From contig NZ_CAUYTL010000011.1 of assembly GCF_963575615.1 (NCBI RefSeq), forward strand, positions 1 to 64,000: a stretch of 64,000 nt of DNA, given 5' to 3'. Shown in pieces: positions 63,167 to 64,000 of the stretch. Source of the DNA: Listeria_A hofi. Its GTDB lineage: Bacteria; Bacillota; Bacilli; Lactobacillales; Listeriaceae. The translations under genes were made by a program, and so were the position numbers. The first letter of the stretch is position 1. The number at the start of each line of letters is the position of its first letter. The notes under the pieces are model-generated. The model did no database searches, was not told where the DNA came from, and saw nothing but the letters and a program-made list of their open reading frames with translations.

Positions 63167-64000
63167 TTATTTTTTATCAAAGAGATACAAAAAATCACCA
63201 TAGCCCTTCTCTTTCATGTCAGCTTTCGGAATAAAGTTAAGCGCTGCTGAATTCATGCAATACCGTAAATGCGTTGGCTGCGGGCCATCCGTAAAGACAT
63301 GCCCTAAATGCGAATCCGCGTGTTTACTCCTAATCTCCGTCCGCTTTTGCACCAAGAAATTATCCTCTTTTTCATATATATTATTCGGCACTAACGGCTT
63401 CGTAAAACTAGGCCAACCAGTACCCGAATCGAATTTATCCGTCGAACTAAAAAGTGGCTCGCCGGAAACTAAATCTACATAAATACCATCTGCCTTATTA
63501 TTATCATATTTATTTTGAAAGGCCGTCTCCGTCTGATTTTCTTGCGTTACTCGGTACTGCTCATCTGTCAATTTTTTCTTAATATCCGCTTGCGAATAAC
63601 TTGCAGGGTAACTAGGCAAATTTACGTTTTTATCTTTGCCCCAATGCTCATTCAAGAAGTCATCTCGCCCCGAGCCATTACGATAGTATTCATAACGTTT
63701 CGGGTTCTTCTTATAGTAATCTTGATGATATGTTTCCGCTTCATAAAATGCACTAGATGCAATAATTGGCGTCACAACCTTACTAAACCGACCTGTATCC
63801 ACCAACGCTTTTTTCGAGGTTTGTGCTTCCTTTTTTTGCTCGGCATTCACATAAAAAATTCCCGCACCATATTGCGTACCACGATCAACAAATTGCCCTT
63901 TTGCATCTGTCGGATCAATTTGATGCCAAAACACATCTAGTAACTGCTCATAGGAAATCAGCTTAGGGTCAAATTTTACCATAACTGCTTCCTTATGTCC
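63167..64000 (-). CDS. Methionine sulfoxide reductase MsrA-MsrB fusion, 5' end outside the window
   Basis: The frame runs off the right edge (GHKEAVMVKFDPK at the boundary). The MsrA part contributes DVFWHQIDPTDAKGQFVDRGTQYG and the fused MsrB part has DSGTGWPSF, HLGHVFTDGPQPTHLRYCMNSAAL, with the catalytic Cys in RYCMNSAA. The MsrA catalytic GCFW motif must lie beyond the edge. The two CxxC zinc motifs of many MsrB proteins are not seen. The fusion repairs both S and R methionine sulfoxide epimers. Whether it is secreted cannot be judged without the N-terminus. It lies directly upstream of the two-component genes. Confidence 0.93.
   Translation of the reverse strand, partial: GHKEAVMVKFDPKLISYEQLLDVFWHQIDPTDAKGQFVDRGTQYGAGIFYVNAEQKKEAQTSKKALVDTGRFSKVVTPIIASSAFYEAETYHQDYYKKNPKRYEYYRNGSGRDDFLNEHWGKDKNVNLPSYPASYSQADIKKKLTDEQYRVTQENQTETAFQNKYDNNKADGIYVDLVSGEPLFSSTDKFDSGTGWPSFTKPLVPNNIYEKEDNFLVQKRTEIRSKHADSHLGHVFTDGPQPTHLRYCMNSAALNFIPKADMKEKGYGDFLYLFDKK

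Overview
The window is a low-GC Gram-positive chromosome, most likely a Listeria-type organism (Listeriaceae). The evidence is the sortase-anchored proteins with LPXTG tails, the gene order relQ / TPR protein / yjbK / yjbH beside nadK-rluD-fabI, a CtsR-controlled clpE, AGGAGG ribosome sites with frequent TTG and GTG starts, and short intergenic rho-independent terminators. The species assignment is an inference. No rRNA or tRNA gene was seen.

Layout. 1-71 is the 5' end of a group II (class C-like) intron running off the left edge, directly behind the vanZ terminator. 88-6548: VanZ-like protein, KtrB-type K+ channel subunit, two TerC paralogues (one behind a yybP-ykoY Mn2+ riboswitch), a lipoprotein and an LPXTG/LysM surface protein. 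6639-14538: release factor RF3, a secreted LPXTG pullulanase with a cre site at its promoter, and the flotillin/NfeD pair. 14545-15055 is a gene-free stretch of structured repeats. 15056-29281: glutathione peroxidase, M42 peptidase, MFS exporter, IlvE, esterase, GNAT, ClpE, FabI, RluD, NAD kinase, RelQ, TPR, YjbK and YjbH. 29333-39488 is a complete glucuronate catabolic operon (transporter, UxaC, UxuA, SDR-type UxuB, KdgK, KdgA and a GH31 glycosidase) with a divergent LacI regulator and a visible operator. 39609-39703 holds a candidate sRNA with C-rich loops. 39764-47136 is a very large CotH-type surface protein gene broken by one frameshift. 47514-53626: HtpX/LemA, the two U32 tRNA-hydroxylation proteins, TagO and LytR. 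53627-54855 is a scar of repeats plus an IS110 transposase fragment.

54856-64000 is the most interesting block. It is one tightly overlapping minus-strand array: methionine sulfoxide reductase, response regulator, short histidine kinase, ABC importer (binding lipoprotein, two permeases, ATPase), CDP-alcohol phosphatidyltransferase, MerA-like flavoprotein disulfide reductase, TVP38 membrane protein and a DM13 lipoprotein truncated by IS110 DNA. Several components and their association parallel the uncharacterised ydjXYZ-ynjABCDEF cluster of E. coli. The composition suggests an envelope redox or phospholipid-head-group system, but that function is inferred.

Other points of interest are a repeat family with compensatory base changes shared by 14.7-15.0 kb and 54.2-54.35 kb, a second repeat-like insert between nadK and rluD, and a glutathione peroxidase with an altered active-site motif.
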